A DNA stretch of 64,000 bases from Gammaproteobacteria bacterium (GCA_024275115.1 JAJRZT010000082.1:1-64000), one strand, 5' to 3'; positions 30,418 through 41,232 are shown, counted from the stretch's first letter. Made by a program: numbers and translations. Notes: generated by a model from the sequence alone, not told the origin.

Positions 30418-31311
30418 TTAATTTAAACCAGCATACTGCATATAGGCTGAATTAATCGTCTCGCCCCACAACATAAAAATCCAGCCGGCAATGGCAAGGT
30501 AAGGTCCGAAGGGAATTTTTTTGCTGAGGGACTGGTTCTTAAAGAGGATTAGAGTAATGCCGATAACGGCGCCGGCAATGGATGATAGTATAATAATAAC
30601 GCCCAGTGACTGCCAGCCAAACCAGGCTCCGAACAAGGCCAGTAGTTTGAAGTCGCCATAGCCCATGCCTTCTTTTTTTGTGATCAGTTTAAAAAGCTGG
30701 TACACCGTCCATAAACTTAAGTACCCGGCTATAGCGCCGATGACGGCGCTGTTAACATCAGTGTATAAATTAAAAACATTCAGCAGCAAGCCGAGCCAGA
30801 TAAAGGGCAGTATTAAATTATCAGGGAGATACTGGTGGTCAAAATCAATACCACTGAGAGCAATTAAATTCCATGTCAGTGCTAAAGCAAAAAATGCCTG
30901 CCAGCTTAAGCCATAATGTAAAACAACCGCTAATGTTAGCAGGCTGGTGAGCAATTCAATAAAGGGATAGCGCGGTGATATCTTTATTTTACACTCGCTG
31001 CAGAGGCCCTTAAGAAAGAGGTAACTTAGAACGGGAATATTTTCTAAAAGGGTGATTCTATGGTTACAGTTGGGACAACTGGATGCCGGTACGGCTAAAT
31101 TATAGTTGCTGGCGGGTGCGGTTTGTTTGTAATTAAAAGTTTTGTCCTGTTCGGACAAAAAGCCAACACAATCCTGAGACCATTCACGCATAAGCATTTT
31201 AGGTAACCGGTGTATTACTACATTTAGGAAGCTGCCAAAAATTAAGCCAATAGTAGTAGCTAATATAGCCACAAGCACGGGTGCCTGATTTAGCGTTTCA
31301 ATCACATCCAT
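30418..31311 (-). CDS. pilD: Type 4 prepilin peptidase / N-methyltransferase PilD
   Basis: PilD cleaves and N-methylates type IV prepilins and type II secretion pseudopilins at the inner membrane. The 297-aa protein has an N-terminal methyltransferase-type cytoplasmic domain with paired CxxC motifs (CPNCNHRI and CSECKIKISPRYP). Multiple membrane segments carry the catalytic aspartates in SGIDFDHQYLPD and GMGYGDFKLLA. No gspO exists in the gsp operon downstream, so this enzyme probably serves both systems. It is 14 nt from pilC and 23 nt from coaE. Confidence 0.96.
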   Translation of the reverse strand: MDVIETLNQAPVLVAILATTIGLIFGSFLNVVIHRLPKMLMREWSQDCVGFLSEQDKTFNYKQTAPASNYNLAVPASSCPNCNHRITLLENIPVLSYLFLKGLCSECKIKISPRYPFIELLTSLLTLAVVLHYGLSWQAFFALALTWNLIALSGIDFDHQYLPDNLILPFIWLGLLLNVFNLYTDVNSAVIGAIAGYLSLWTVYQLFKLITKKEGMGYGDFKLLALFGAWFGWQSLGVIIILSSIAGAVIGITLILFKNQSLSKKIPFGPYLAIAGWIFMLWGETINSAYMQYAGLN

Positions 31312-31325
31312 TTTAGGTTGAGTTT

Positions 31326-32552
31326 TTATCCACCAACAATCTTACCCATCTGGAAGATAGGCATATACATTGCGATAACCAGGCCACCAATAAGTACACC
31401 CAAAATGGCCATAATAAGCGGTTCAAGTAAACTGCTCATGCTGTCTACTGCATTATCCACTTCTTCTTCATAAAAGTCGGCCACTTTACTCAGCATAGTG
31501 TCAACGGAGCCAGCTTCTTCACCAATAGCGGCCATTTGCACAACCATGTTAGGAAACAAACCGGACTGGTTCATGGCAACATTTAGTTGTGTACCGGTTG
31601 CCACTTCATCTTTCATAATAAGCACAGCGTCTTTAAAGACAACATTACCGACAGCCCCTGCAACAGATACCATGGCTTCAACCAGAGGAACACCAGCAGC
31701 AAACATGGTTGCCAGGGTGCGTGAGAAGCGTGCAATCGCTGCTTTTTCGAGGATATTACCAATAATAGGCATTTTTAGCATGGTGCGATCGAGTATGTGG
31801 TTAAATTTGGGGGAGCGTTTTTTTGCTTCTACCATGCCATATATGGCCAGGCCAATACCACCAAATACAGCCCACCACCACACCTGGAAGAACTGCGAAA
31901 GATTGATAACAAAGCGGGTAATAGCCGGGAGATCGGCACCAAACCCCATGAATAATTGTTCGAACATTGGAATTACAAAAATCATCAAGATGGCAGTAAT
32001 AATAAAAGACACGCCAATAACAGCGGCTGGATAAAACAGTGCTTTTTTAATTTTGCCTTTAATGGATTCAGTTTTTTCTTTATAGGTCGCTATTTTATCG
32101 AGGATGGTATCGAGGATACCGGCGTGCTCGCCGGCTTGCACGAGGTTACAAAAAAGTTCATCAAAGTGGTAGGGGTGTTTTGCAAGGGCATCGGATAAAT
32201 TACTGCCGCCTTCAATATCGGCTTTAATTGCCAGCAGCAGATCCTGCATGGCCTTGTTTTCGTGGCCACGGCCGATGATTTCAAAACCCTGCACGAGGGG
32301 CACACCGGCATCCATCATGGTGGCTAATTGGCGACTAAAAATTGCAATGTCTTTTGCTTTGACCCGACCTCGGCCTCCACCAAACAAGGGCTTTGCTTTC
32401 TTTTTAATTTTGCTGGGATTAATTCCCTGGCGACGTAAAGTGGCTTTGACTAAAGAAATATTTGCACCACGGGATTCTCCTTTGACTTTTTTACCTTTAT
32501 TATCTTTGCCTTCCCAGATAAAGACATCTTGTTTTTTTGTTTTAGTCGCCAT
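31326..32552 (-). CDS. pilC: Type IV pilus inner-membrane platform protein PilC
   Basis: PilC is the polytopic platform on which the pilus is assembled and extended by PilB. The 408-aa protein has two GspF-type repeats: the first includes FSRQLATMMDAGVPLVQGFEI and the second FSRTLATMFAAGVPLVEAM. Three long hydrophobic segments are visible (FIITAILMIFVIPMF, the WWWAVFGGIGLAIYGM region, and the C-terminal IMAILGVLIGGLVIAMYMP). It lies in the pilin-pilB-pilC-pilD run. Confidence 0.96.
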   Translation of the reverse strand: MATKTKKQDVFIWEGKDNKGKKVKGESRGANISLVKATLRRQGINPSKIKKKAKPLFGGGRGRVKAKDIAIFSRQLATMMDAGVPLVQGFEIIGRGHENKAMQDLLLAIKADIEGGSNLSDALAKHPYHFDELFCNLVQAGEHAGILDTILDKIATYKEKTESIKGKIKKALFYPAAVIGVSFIITAILMIFVIPMFEQLFMGFGADLPAITRFVINLSQFFQVWWWAVFGGIGLAIYGMVEAKKRSPKFNHILDRTMLKMPIIGNILEKAAIARFSRTLATMFAAGVPLVEAMVSVAGAVGNVVFKDAVLIMKDEVATGTQLNVAMNQSGLFPNMVVQMAAIGEEAGSVDTMLSKVADFYEEEVDNAVDSMSSLLEPLIMAILGVLIGGLVIAMYMPIFQMGKIVGG

Positions 32553-32611
32553 GTGCGTTTTCCTTATGTACCACTGTGCTATTATTTTATTATAAGTTTA
32601 TAACTTCGAGA

Positions 32612-34327
32612 TTATTCTTTTGTAACACGATTAATTTCATCGAGGCTGGTCATACCCGCTTTTATCTTTTTAAGACCGGATTGTCGTAAATCAGGAACCC
32701 CTTCTTTTTGTGCCTGCTTACCTAGCACCAGTGCATTACCGCCTTCCATGATAATACGACCCATTTCTTCTGAAACAGGCATAACCTGATAAATACCGAC
32801 GCGGCCTTTATAGCCTTCCGTGCACTGGTCACAGCCTTTTGGCCCATAAATAGTAATGCCCTGTTTTATTTCTTCGTTACTAAAACCTTCTTCAAGCAGT
32901 GCCTCTTTGGGGATATCCAGTGTTTTTTTACAATGTGTGCATAAGCGACGGCATAAACGTTGTGCCACAATTAAATGAATCGAAGAGGCAATATTGTAGC
33001 CGGGCACGCCCATGTTAACTAATCGTGTGAGTGTTTGAGGTGCATCATTGGTGTGTAAGGTTGATAATACCAGGTGACCCGTTTGAGCAGCCTTGATGGC
33101 AATTTCTGCAGTTTCCAGATCGCGAATTTCACCCACCAGAATAATATCCGGATCCTGACGAAGGAATGCACGCAATGCACTTGAAAAGTTCAACCCGACT
33201 TTATTATTGACATTAACCTGATTAATCCCCGGCATGTTGATTTCCACCGGATCTTCAGCGGTTGAAATGTTAACTCCCGGCTGGTTAAGAATGTTGACCC
33301 CTGTGTACAGGGAAACGGTTTTGCCTGAACCGGTAGGGCCGGTGACCAGGATCATGCCATAGGGCTTGGATAGGGCATCAAGGTAAAGCTTTTTCTGTTC
33401 ATCTTCGAAGCCTAAAGCTTCAACGCCCATCTTGGCACTGTTTGGGTCAAGTATCCGTAATACAATTTTTTCGCCAAAAAGCGTCGGGCAGGTGTTAACA
33501 CGGAAATCGATAGAACGGTTTTTAGACAGGTTCAGTTTAATTCGGCCATCCTGTGGAACACGTCGTTCGGAAATATCCAGACGTGACATCACTTTTAAAC
33601 GTGCAGATAATTTATTTGACATTCCTATTGGCGGGGTTGCCACTTCATTGAGTATGCCATCCATGCGAAAGCGTACTCGGTAATTTTTTTCATAAGGTTC
33701 AAAATGGATGTCCGAAGCGCCTTTGTTAATCGCATCGAGTAATACTTTATTAACAAAGCGTACCACGGGTGCATCATCAATATCGGAATCGGTGGCATCA
33801 TCTGCGTTGGCATCCTCTTCGTCAACGTAGTCAAGGTCGTCATAATCCCCATCGTTCAGCTCAGACAAGGAAGTGTCGTTATCTTCCATTGACTTGTTAA
33901 TAACACGTTGAAGTTTATCCTCTTCAACCAGGATGGCTTCGGTTGACATCCCAACATGGAACTTAACTTCGTCAATGGCCTGCAATAATGTTGGGTCGGA
34001 AACAGCGATAAATAAACGGTTTCCACGTTTAAACAATGGCAGGGTGTTATGTTTACGAACCAGGCTCTCTCTTACGAGCTTAATGACATCCGCTTCAATG
34101 TCGACGGCATCAAGGTTAACAACCGGAACACCAAACTCTGCAGAGGCCGCTTCAGCAATTTTAGAACTGTTGGCCAGTTTTTGCTGCACAATATAGGAAA
34201 CGAAGGGGATTTTGCTTTTTATAGCTGCCGCTTGCGCATTAATGGCGCTGCTTTCTTCAATAATACCATCTTGCACTAGTTTGCGTGCAAGACCACCCAG
34301 TTGTATTTTTGCATTTGGAGTTGCCAT
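32612..34327 (-). CDS. pilB: Type IV pilus extension ATPase PilB
   Basis: PilB powers pilus extension. The 571-aa length is typical. An N-terminal MshEN-type domain (about 1-150) is followed by the GspE ATPase core. The Walker A motif is [15 protein letters not shown], the Asp box is TAEDPVEINMPG, Walker B is [19 protein letters not shown], and the His box is TGHLVLSTLHTNDA. The zinc CxxC pair is CTHCKK and CDQCTEGYKG. An acidic linker (DYDDLDYVDEEDANADD) separates the domains. Confidence 0.97.
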   Translation of the reverse strand: MATPNAKIQLGGLARKLVQDGIIEESSAINAQAAAIKSKIPFVSYIVQQKLANSSKIAEAASAEFGVPVVNLDAVDIEADVIKLVRESLVRKHNTLPLFKRGNRLFIAVSDPTLLQAIDEVKFHVGMSTEAILVEEDKLQRVINKSMEDNDTSLSELNDGDYDDLDYVDEEDANADDATDSDIDDAPVVRFVNKVLLDAINKGASDIHFEPYEKNYRVRFRMDGILNEVATPPIGMSNKLSARLKVMSRLDISERRVPQDGRIKLNLSKNRSIDFRVNTCPTLFGEKIVLRILDPNSAKMGVEALGFEDEQKKLYLDALSKPYGMILVTGPTGSGKTVSLYTGVNILNQPGVNISTAEDPVEINMPGINQVNVNNKVGLNFSSALRAFLRQDPDIILVGEIRDLETAEIAIKAAQTGHLVLSTLHTNDAPQTLTRLVNMGVPGYNIASSIHLIVAQRLCRRLCTHCKKTLDIPKEALLEEGFSNEEIKQGITIYGPKGCDQCTEGYKGRVGIYQVMPVSEEMGRIIMEGGNALVLGKQAQKEGVPDLRQSGLKKIKAGMTSLDEINRVTKE

Positions 34328-34380
34328 TTATTGATTTAACCCAGATTTATACGTATTTATCATTGTTAAAAATGTTTTAT

Positions 34381-34887
34381 TTAGTCAGCCGCTGTATTTA
34401 AACCGGCCACTTCAGGAATACCCACCAGGCTCCCACCTGGAGTGGGGGTAACGGTAATAGCATAACTGACCGCCAGTGCGCCAGCCGCTTGGTCGGGTGT
34501 TTCGACGGTAAAGTCACAGTGGACATGAGCAAGGTAATCTGCACCATCAATGCCCGCTACCCCGCCGTGTTCACGGTAAGTGGAACGAAAATGACCACCG
34601 CTTCGTGCTTCTATCGCGGTGTAATTGGCGCCAACGCTAGTGACGGGTCCATCTGGATCCGGGAAAAAGCGATTATTTTCCAGAAAAAACTGTTTTTGCG
34701 CCAGTTTAATGGCGGTGACCTCATTGGCGCATTCGCTGAGGCGAGCAGAGGTGATATAGCCATTATAAGCAGGAATCGCGATTGCAGCGAGAATACCGAT
34801 AATAGCCACGACTATCATCAATTCGATAAGTGTAAACCCGCTTACTCTGTTTAGATTCAGGCTGCTAGTTGTGTCTGGTTGAGTCAT
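34381..34887 (-). CDS. Type IV pilin (PilA-like)
   Basis: A 168-aa type IV pilin. The prepilin site is [25 protein letters not shown] with Glu at mature position 5. The leader is 17 residues and hydrophilic, longer than the usual 6-10. Mature Cys residues at precursor positions 53 and 124 could form a disulfide. As the first gene before pilB it is probably the major pilin, but a minor pilin is not excluded. PilD would process it and PilS/PilR (47080-50129) are the probable regulators. Confidence 0.88.
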   Translation of the reverse strand: MTQPDTTSSLNLNRVSGFTLIELMIVVAIIGILAAIAIPAYNGYITSARLSECANEVTAIKLAQKQFFLENNRFFPDPDGPVTSVGANYTAIEARSGGHFRSTYREHGGVAGIDGADYLAHVHCDFTVETPDQAAGALAVSYAITVTPTPGGSLVGIPEVAGLNTAAD

Positions 34888-35340
34888 TTTAATTTTCGAT
34901 TCCTGCTAAAATTATTCAAAACACCTTTAATATAACTAGCTTAGCACAGCAAATAGGCTAATACAGTTTCGGTGTCTCAAAATGTGAGTCGGCGCAATTT
35001 AATTACTTTATATAAAACAACAAGTTATAAATAACTGTTGTTTTTTGTTGGTTGCCTTTTCGCCATCGTTTTGATGACTGAGTCACCTACATCATCCTTC
35101 AGATGAAATAGACTTCATTTATGTTTTCGACCATTTATATAAAAAATTAAGCAATTATTTCTTACATCTCGAAACATTTTTAACTATACTCTATAACTAA
35201 TTGATATTTTGATGAATTAGGGGTAAAAAGTAAAGTTAAAACAATTTGTTTTTTTACACTTTATGGATATTGCTTCACTTTGCCGGTTTGGTCAATAAGT
35301 GAGCAGTGGATACGGAGTTGAATATGGACGCCAATAACCG
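34888..35340. other. 453-bp divergent intergenic region between the pilin gene and gspC
   Basis: An AT-rich region that must hold the divergent promoters of the pil and gsp operons. I see an 11-bp palindrome TGACTGAGTCA at 35075-35085, possibly a regulator site, and a small leader ORF just before gspC. I found no sigma-54 -24/-12 element on either strand and no convincing single sigma-70 promoter, although several AT-rich -10-like hexamers exist. No gene is visible. Confidence 0.6.
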
Positions 35341-35344
35341 ATGA
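35324..35344 (+). CDS. Possible 6-codon leader peptide coupled to gspC
   Basis: GGAG at 35314-35317 is placed 6 nt before an ATG that opens MDANNR-stop. Its TGA overlaps the gspC ATG in an ATGA arrangement. The gspC start itself has no Shine-Dalgarno in the preceding bases, so ribosomes may reach gspC by re-initiation. This is a structural inference from sequence; such a short ORF could also be chance. Confidence 0.3.
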   Translation: MDANNR

Positions 35345-36258
35345 CAGCTTACGAGACAAGTTTAAACCAGCGGTTTACTCAATTTTTGGGTAAGCTGGAT
35401 CCGGTTGCCATTTTGCAGGCAGGCTGGGTTTCACATGTGCCTTTTTGGCTGAGTGTACTTTTTATCGTATTACTGACGAAATCGGCAGCAGGTTTGACCT
35501 GGTTGATATTGATGCCGGCTACAGAATATAAAGTGATTGCCAGCCCGGTTGTTCCTGCCAGCCAGTCACAGTCTATTGCACGGCTCAGTTCAGTTGCGCA
35601 GTTGCATTTGTTTGGTGTGGCACAAGGGAAGTCAACTGCCAGCTCGGTTAATATTACTAAAACCAGGCTGCAACTGGTGTTAAAAGGTGTTTTTGCATCA
35701 ACCAATCCTTTAAAAGCGTTTGCTATTATATCTGAAAGTGCGGCAGATAAAGGTCGTACCTTCAGGGTTGGCGAACGTTTACCCAGTGGTGCTGTTTTGC
35801 ATGAAGTGCGGCCTACTGAAGTTATTTTGAACCGTAATGGCCGTCTGGAGTCTCTGGCATTACCACAAAAGAGACTGGACAATATTCCTCTTGCGTCTTC
35901 GAGCTCATCCACTCGTCGCAGTGTGCGCACGATGCCAGTAACGAGCAGGTTAAAGAAAATTAGGCAAACCTTTATCAAGTCACCACAGGCCTTTATGGAA
36001 AGTGCACGTCTTGAACCGGTTGTGAACAAAGCAGACGGCTCAACCGAAGGTTTTACCTTTAATCATAATGATCCCATGGTGATGCGGAGTTTAGGTTTAC
36101 TGCCAACCGATGTCATAACGGCAATCAATGGTATTTCTATTGGTTCTAATATGAGCGCGGCTTATGACCAGTTAGTGAATTCGTTAAAGAATGGAACACC
36201 CTTAAGCATTGATTTTAAGCGTAAGGGTATCCCTCAGACCGTTAATGTGCAGATGTAG
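35341..36258 (+). CDS. gspC: Type II secretion system protein GspC
   Basis: GspC is the bitopic inner-membrane protein that links the assembly platform to the secretin. The 305-aa protein has a membrane segment near residues 33-55 (LSVLFIVLLTKSAAGLTWLILM). The homology region around 90-170 (LQLVLKGVFASTNPLKAFAII) binds GspD. A C-terminal PDZ-like domain includes VITAINGISIGSNMSAAYDQL. It opens the gspC-N operon and its start lacks its own ribosome-binding site (see the leader ORF). Confidence 0.93.
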   Translation: MTAYETSLNQRFTQFLGKLDPVAILQAGWVSHVPFWLSVLFIVLLTKSAAGLTWLILMPATEYKVIASPVVPASQSQSIARLSSVAQLHLFGVAQGKSTASSVNITKTRLQLVLKGVFASTNPLKAFAIISESAADKGRTFRVGERLPSGAVLHEVRPTEVILNRNGRLESLALPQKRLDNIPLASSSSSTRRSVRTMPVTSRLKKIRQTFIKSPQAFMESARLEPVVNKADGSTEGFTFNHNDPMVMRSLGLLPTDVITAINGISIGSNMSAAYDQLVNSLKNGTPLSIDFKRKGIPQTVNVQM

Positions 36259-36307
36259 TGATGGAACATATTAAACTGGATAAATTAACTATTAATACGA
36301 AAGAAGT

Positions 36308-38455
36308 ATGAGTGTGGTGTTTAAAAAATTATTAAAAATATTGGCAGTTGTGGCATTACTGGTTGCCGTACAAGGTCAGGCTGTTTCAGCTCCCAGTCTT
36401 AATGAGCAAAATGTGGTTACTGATGATACGGCAAACCAGACATACACATTAAATTTTGTTGATGCCGACATCAACGCCCTGATTAATGCGGTTTCGCGTA
36501 TTACCGGCATTAATTTTATTATTGACCCGCGGGTAAAAGGCAAGGTTACAATTATTTCAAATAAAGAAATGCCGAGTGAAGATGTTTACCAGGTTTTTCT
36601 TTCTGTTTTAAAAGTACATGGCTTTGCCGCTGTTGTGGGCCCTAATGTTACAAAGATTGTGCCTGAAGTGAATGCAAAGCAGGATGCCATCCCCTTTATG
36701 AATAAGCGCATTTATAATGGTAGTGATGCCTTTGTAACGCGTGTTATTGAAGTACGCTATATTGATGCGGCGCAACTGGTGCCTATTTTGCGGCCGCTGG
36801 TTCCGCAGCGCGGTCATCTGGCAGCTTACCCTGCGTCGAATGTACTGGTTATTTCTGACAGTGCGGCCAATATTGCTCGCCTGGAAAAAATTATCAGACG
36901 TATTGATCAGGTAACCGGCACTGAAGTTGAAGTGATTCCATTAGAACACGCGAGCGCAACCGAAGTTGTCAGGGTGATGCAGCAACTGGCGAGTTTAAAC
37001 CCAAAGCAAAAACAGACTATTAATGTTATTGCAGATGCTCGCACTAACAGCGTTTTATTAGGTGGGCCAAGATCGTCACGTGTTCGTACGCGGGCACTGA
37101 TATCACATTTAGATACTCCCCTGGAGTTCAGTGGTAATACCCATGTTATTTATTTACGCAATGCGGTTGCCAAAGATATGGTGCCGGTATTAACGGGCAT
37201 CAGTAAAAGTATTCTTACTGCCGGTAAAGGTAAAAAGACGGCTGCAAGCACGGCTAGTGGCATTGTTATAGAAGCGCATGAGAGTACTAATTCGCTGGTT
37301 ATTTCTGCACCTGCCAATATTGTGCGTTCATTGAAAACAGTGATTCAACGGCTGGACATTCGCCGGGCGCAAGTGCTGGTCGAGGCTGTTATTGCTGAGG
37401 TGTCTGAAGAGTCAACCCGAGAACTGGGTGTGCAGTGGGCTGGCGGTGGAGCCAATTCCACCCGTCCGGTTGGCTTAATTAATTTCGATAATGGTTATAG
37501 CGCAGCTAACTTATTATTAGACACGCCGCCAGTTGCGTCGGGTTTAAGTTTAGGGGTGGGCGATTTTATTGGCACCAGTCGTATCGGTGCATTGATTAGA
37601 GCTTTATCAGCCGATGTCGGCACCAATATTTTATCAACCCCCAGCCTGGTTACCATTGACAATAAAGAAGCAGAAATAGTCGTCGGACAGAACGTGCCAT
37701 TTATTACCGGTGCGTTCACCAGCCCCGGGGGAGGGGGAGGGAACCCAACGAATCCATTTACGACAATCCAGCGTCAGGATGTGGGTTTAACATTAAAAAT
37801 TAAACCACAAATCAATGAAGGTAACGCCATTAAACTGGACGTTGAACAAGAGGTTTCAAGCTTGAGCCCAAGCACGGTCGGTGCCGACCTTATAACTAAC
37901 AAGCGTTCTATTAAAACAACGGTCATGGTTGAAGATGGTGGTATTGTTGTTTTAGGTGGTTTAATCGAAGAAACGCTTCGTGAAGATGAACAGCGTGTGC
38001 CGGTATTAGGCGAGATACCTATTCTGGGTTTATTGTTTCGGTATAATAAAACAACCAAGGTTAAAACGAATTTAATGGTCTTTATCCATCCTCAAATAAT
38101 GAAAGATGATGCGATGTTAAGAAGCTTAACCAATGAGAAATATAATTTTATTCGAGCTAAACAACTTGCGATACGTGAGCGAGGCGTTAAGTTAATGGCA
38201 GACGATCAATCACCGTTATTGCCGGAGTTTAAGGAATTTTTAACGCTACCGGCGGCTTATGATGAATCGACAGAAGCGGGCACTCAGATCCTGATGCCGC
38301 CGGTTATTGAAGATGCTGTCACCACTGCATCCGAAAATGCAATTCGACTCCCCCCTTCCGTTATGGCTAAAAACAGGAAAGTGCCACTGGTGGCTAAAGA
38401 AAAGGCGGAACTAGCCGAAGTGGTGCCACCGACGCTTGATGAGTTTTCAGAGTAG
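36308..38455 (+). CDS. gspD: Type II secretion system secretin GspD
   Basis: GspD forms the outer-membrane secretin channel. The 715-aa protein has a signal peptide ([21 protein letters not shown]). The N0 domain ([20 protein letters not shown]) is followed by N1-N3 repeats. The secretin core has the [16 protein letters not shown] gate region, [18 protein letters not shown] and [21 protein letters not shown]-terminal extension of about 80 residues could be the pilotin-binding S domain. No gspS pilotin gene is nearby. Confidence 0.96.
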   Translation: MSVVFKKLLKILAVVALLVAVQGQAVSAPSLNEQNVVTDDTANQTYTLNFVDADINALINAVSRITGINFIIDPRVKGKVTIISNKEMPSEDVYQVFLSVLKVHGFAAVVGPNVTKIVPEVNAKQDAIPFMNKRIYNGSDAFVTRVIEVRYIDAAQLVPILRPLVPQRGHLAAYPASNVLVISDSAANIARLEKIIRRIDQVTGTEVEVIPLEHASATEVVRVMQQLASLNPKQKQTINVIADARTNSVLLGGPRSSRVRTRALISHLDTPLEFSGNTHVIYLRNAVAKDMVPVLTGISKSILTAGKGKKTAASTASGIVIEAHESTNSLVISAPANIVRSLKTVIQRLDIRRAQVLVEAVIAEVSEESTRELGVQWAGGGANSTRPVGLINFDNGYSAANLLLDTPPVASGLSLGVGDFIGTSRIGALIRALSADVGTNILSTPSLVTIDNKEAEIVVGQNVPFITGAFTSPGGGGGNPTNPFTTIQRQDVGLTLKIKPQINEGNAIKLDVEQEVSSLSPSTVGADLITNKRSIKTTVMVEDGGIVVLGGLIEETLREDEQRVPVLGEIPILGLLFRYNKTTKVKTNLMVFIHPQIMKDDAMLRSLTNEKYNFIRAKQLAIRERGVKLMADDQSPLLPEFKEFLTLPAAYDESTEAGTQILMPPVIEDAVTTASENAIRLPPSVMAKNRKVPLVAKEKAELAEVVPPTLDEFSE

Positions 38456-38469
38456 TTGAGGCCAATACC

Positions 38470-39978
38470 TTGAACGATCTTGCCACGACAGAACGCAGCG
38501 CAGGCACCCGGGCTTTACTGTCTTTTGCGTTTGCCAAGCGGCACGGCGTACTCGTTACCGCCTTATACGATGAACATGTTGAAGTAACACATACCCCCAA
38601 TGTGAATACTCAAATCTTGCTTGAACTCCGGCGTCACTATGGTGTGCCGTTGGAAATCAAGACGGTGGAAACAGATGAGTTCGACCGTTTACTACAAGCA
38701 AGTTATGAATTGCATTCTGATGAAACCATGGAAATGATGGAAGGGATTGGCGATGAAATGGATCTCGAAAGCCTCGCTGATGCACTACCGTTAATCGAAG
38801 ATTTACTGGAAACCGAAGATGATGCACCGATTATTCGTTTAATTAACGCCTTACTCACGCAGGCCGTTAAACAAAATGCGTCGGATATTCATATTGAACC
38901 CTTTGAAAATAGATTGCTGGTTCGCATGCGAGTGGACGGTGTGATGCGTGAAGTATTACAACCGCAACGGGTGTTAGCCCCGTTGATTACTTCCCGAATT
39001 AAAGTCATGGCAAAACTGGATATTGCCGAAAAACGTTTACCACAGGATGGTCGAATATCATTGCGTGTCGCAGGTCGAGCGGTTGATGTGCGGGTTTCCA
39101 CGCTACCATCAGGGCATGGTGAGCGGGTAGTACTGCGTTTACTAGATAAACAGGCTGGGCGACTTGATTTATTTCAGTTAGGTATGGCCGTTGAAACAAC
39201 GGTTAGCATTGACCGCTTAATTCGCCGACCACACGGTATTATTTTAGTTACCGGGCCAACTGGCTCAGGTAAAACAACCACACTTTACGCTGCGCTAGAA
39301 CGCTTAAATGATGCCACTCGAAATATTATGACAGTGGAAGATCCCATTGAATATTATATCGATGGTATCGGCCAGACTCAGGTTAATATTAAAGTGGAGC
39401 TAACTTTTGCGCGCGGGCTGCGGGCTATTTTACGTCAGGATCCCGATGTGGTGATGGTGGGTGAAATACGCGATCTGGAAACAGTGCAAATTGCGGTTCA
39501 GGCAAGTTTAACCGGTCACCTGGTTTTTTCGACGCTGCATACCAATACCGCTATTGGTGCGATTACCCGCTTAAGGGATATGGGTGTTGAACCGTTCTTG
39601 CTGTCGTCCAGTTTAGTGGGTGTGCTTGCACAACGCCTGGTTCGCACCTTGTGCGAATCCTGTAAACAACCGAAAACAGCGGATGTGGCTGAGTGTTTAG
39701 CTTTAGGCGTTGCGCCGGAACAACCGCCCATTATTTATGAGCCACTGGGTTGTGATGCGTGCAGTAATTCAGGGTACAAAGGCCGTTTAGGTATTTACGA
39801 ACTGATTGAGATAGATGATACATTAAGAACCATGATCCATGATGGCTCAGGTGAACAGGAAATTGAAAAACATGTAAGAAGCGTTTCTGCAAGTATTCGC
39901 AAAGACGGTATTCGGCGTGTTTTATCCGGTGAAACAGCACTCGAAGAAATTACGCGTGTTGCGTTTGAGGAAGTGTAA
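38470..39978 (+). CDS. gspE: Type II secretion ATPase GspE
   Basis: GspE energises pseudopilus assembly. The 502-aa protein has an N-terminal GspL-binding domain, then the ATPase core: Walker A is [15 protein letters not shown], the Asp box is [12 protein letters not shown], Walker B is [19 protein letters not shown] and the His box is [12 protein letters not shown]. The zinc domain has CESCKQ and [11 protein letters not shown]. The start codon is TTG at 38470, with TTGAGG about 9 nt upstream. A 5-nt gap separates it from gspF. Confidence 0.97.
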   Translation: MNDLATTERSAGTRALLSFAFAKRHGVLVTALYDEHVEVTHTPNVNTQILLELRRHYGVPLEIKTVETDEFDRLLQASYELHSDETMEMMEGIGDEMDLESLADALPLIEDLLETEDDAPIIRLINALLTQAVKQNASDIHIEPFENRLLVRMRVDGVMREVLQPQRVLAPLITSRIKVMAKLDIAEKRLPQDGRISLRVAGRAVDVRVSTLPSGHGERVVLRLLDKQAGRLDLFQLGMAVETTVSIDRLIRRPHGIILVTGPTGSGKTTTLYAALERLNDATRNIMTVEDPIEYYIDGIGQTQVNIKVELTFARGLRAILRQDPDVVMVGEIRDLETVQIAVQASLTGHLVFSTLHTNTAIGAITRLRDMGVEPFLLSSSLVGVLAQRLVRTLCESCKQPKTADVAECLALGVAPEQPPIIYEPLGCDACSNSGYKGRLGIYELIEIDDTLRTMIHDGSGEQEIEKHVRSVSASIRKDGIRRVLSGETALEEITRVAFEEV

Positions 39979-39983
39979 GCGAG

Positions 39984-41198
39984 ATGGCCGCCTTTGAATA
40001 TGTTGCACTTGATACCGATGGGCGCAAGAAAAAAGGCATACTGGAAGGGGATTCTGCCCGTCATGTTCGCCAGCAGTTACGTGAACAAGGCCTGTTAGCC
40101 ACTTCTGTTGAAGAGGCGGCACAACGTGAATCAGCACAATCTGCAGGTTTTGGAGCTCAGCGCAGTATCAGCGCAGCAGATTTATCATTAATAACACGGC
40201 AGCTAGCCACTTTAACAAAGTCGGGTTTGCCATTAGATGAAGCCACAGCAACGGTAGCCCGACAAACTGAAAAACCACGTTTGCAACGTTTAATCTTAGG
40301 CATTCGGGCAAAAATTCTTGAAGGCCATTCGCTTGCTGATGGTATGGCGCAATTCCCACATGTATTTAATAACTTATATCGTTCGACAGTTGCGGCCGGT
40401 GAACAAACAGGGCATCTTGACATTGTTCTGGAGCGGCTGGCTGATTACACTGAAAGCAAGCAACGCTTACAAAGCAAGATTAAGATGGCATTACTTTACC
40501 CTGCTGTTTTAATTTTTATGGCCGTTACGATTGTGTCTTTTTTGCTGGTGTATGTTGTACCTGAAGTCGTCAAGGTATTTGAAGATTCAGGGCAAACATT
40601 ACCACTCATTACCCGTTTGATGATTACTGCCAGCGATTTTCTGGTTGATTATTACTGGCTTATTATTCTGCTGGTTGCAGCCGGTATTTCTATGCTCAGT
40701 ATGTTATATAAGCAACCAGCGGGAAAAGAGAAGATACATAAAGTCTGGTTAAAGCTGCCGTTGGTGGGGCGTCTGGTACGTGGGTCGAACACGGCTCGTT
40801 TTACACGCACCCTGAGTATACTGGTTGCCAGTGGTGTGCCACTTTTAGAAGCACTTAAAATATCAGGGCAAGTGGTTGAAAACTTACCCATGCGTCATGC
40901 CATCATTGAAGCCGGTCTGCGAGTAAGAGAAGGTAGCAATTTAGCCAAGTCACTGGATGTCAGTGGTTATTTCCCACCGATTGTCGTGAACCTGATTGCA
41001 AGTGGTGAGGTCAGTGGTAATCTGGGGGAAATGTTAGAGCGTTCATCTGTTAATCAGGAGCAGGAACTGGAAACGCTGATAACAACTTTAATGGGTTTAT
41101 TAGAACCCCTATTGCTGCTAGTGATGGGTGCGGTGGTATTAATGATTGTACTGGCAATATTGTTACCCATCTTTAATTTAAACCAGCTTATACAATAA
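39984..41198 (+). CDS. gspF: Type II secretion inner-membrane platform protein GspF
   Basis: GspF is the polytopic core of the secretion platform, homologous to PilC. The 404-aa protein begins MAAFEYVALDTDGRKKKGILEGDSARHVRQQLREQGL, the standard GspF opening. Duplicated domains contain ITRQLATLTKSGLPLDEA and FTRTLSILVASGVPLLEAL. Three membrane segments are visible, the last at the C-terminus (LLLLVMGAVVLMIVLAILLPIF). It lies 34 nt before gspG. Confidence 0.97.
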   Translation: MAAFEYVALDTDGRKKKGILEGDSARHVRQQLREQGLLATSVEEAAQRESAQSAGFGAQRSISAADLSLITRQLATLTKSGLPLDEATATVARQTEKPRLQRLILGIRAKILEGHSLADGMAQFPHVFNNLYRSTVAAGEQTGHLDIVLERLADYTESKQRLQSKIKMALLYPAVLIFMAVTIVSFLLVYVVPEVVKVFEDSGQTLPLITRLMITASDFLVDYYWLIILLVAAGISMLSMLYKQPAGKEKIHKVWLKLPLVGRLVRGSNTARFTRTLSILVASGVPLLEALKISGQVVENLPMRHAIIEAGLRVREGSNLAKSLDVSGYFPPIVVNLIASGEVSGNLGEMLERSSVNQEQELETLITTLMGLLEPLLLLVMGAVVLMIVLAILLPIFNLNQLIQ

Positions 41199-41232
41199 CT
41201 ACAACTAAAAAATTTATTGTGAAGGAATTAAA

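Noticed and set aside
34888-35040. Sigma-54 promoter for the pilin gene
   Set aside because: I looked for TGGCAC-N5-TTGC on the reverse strand; the nearest TTGC has no GG at the required distance.
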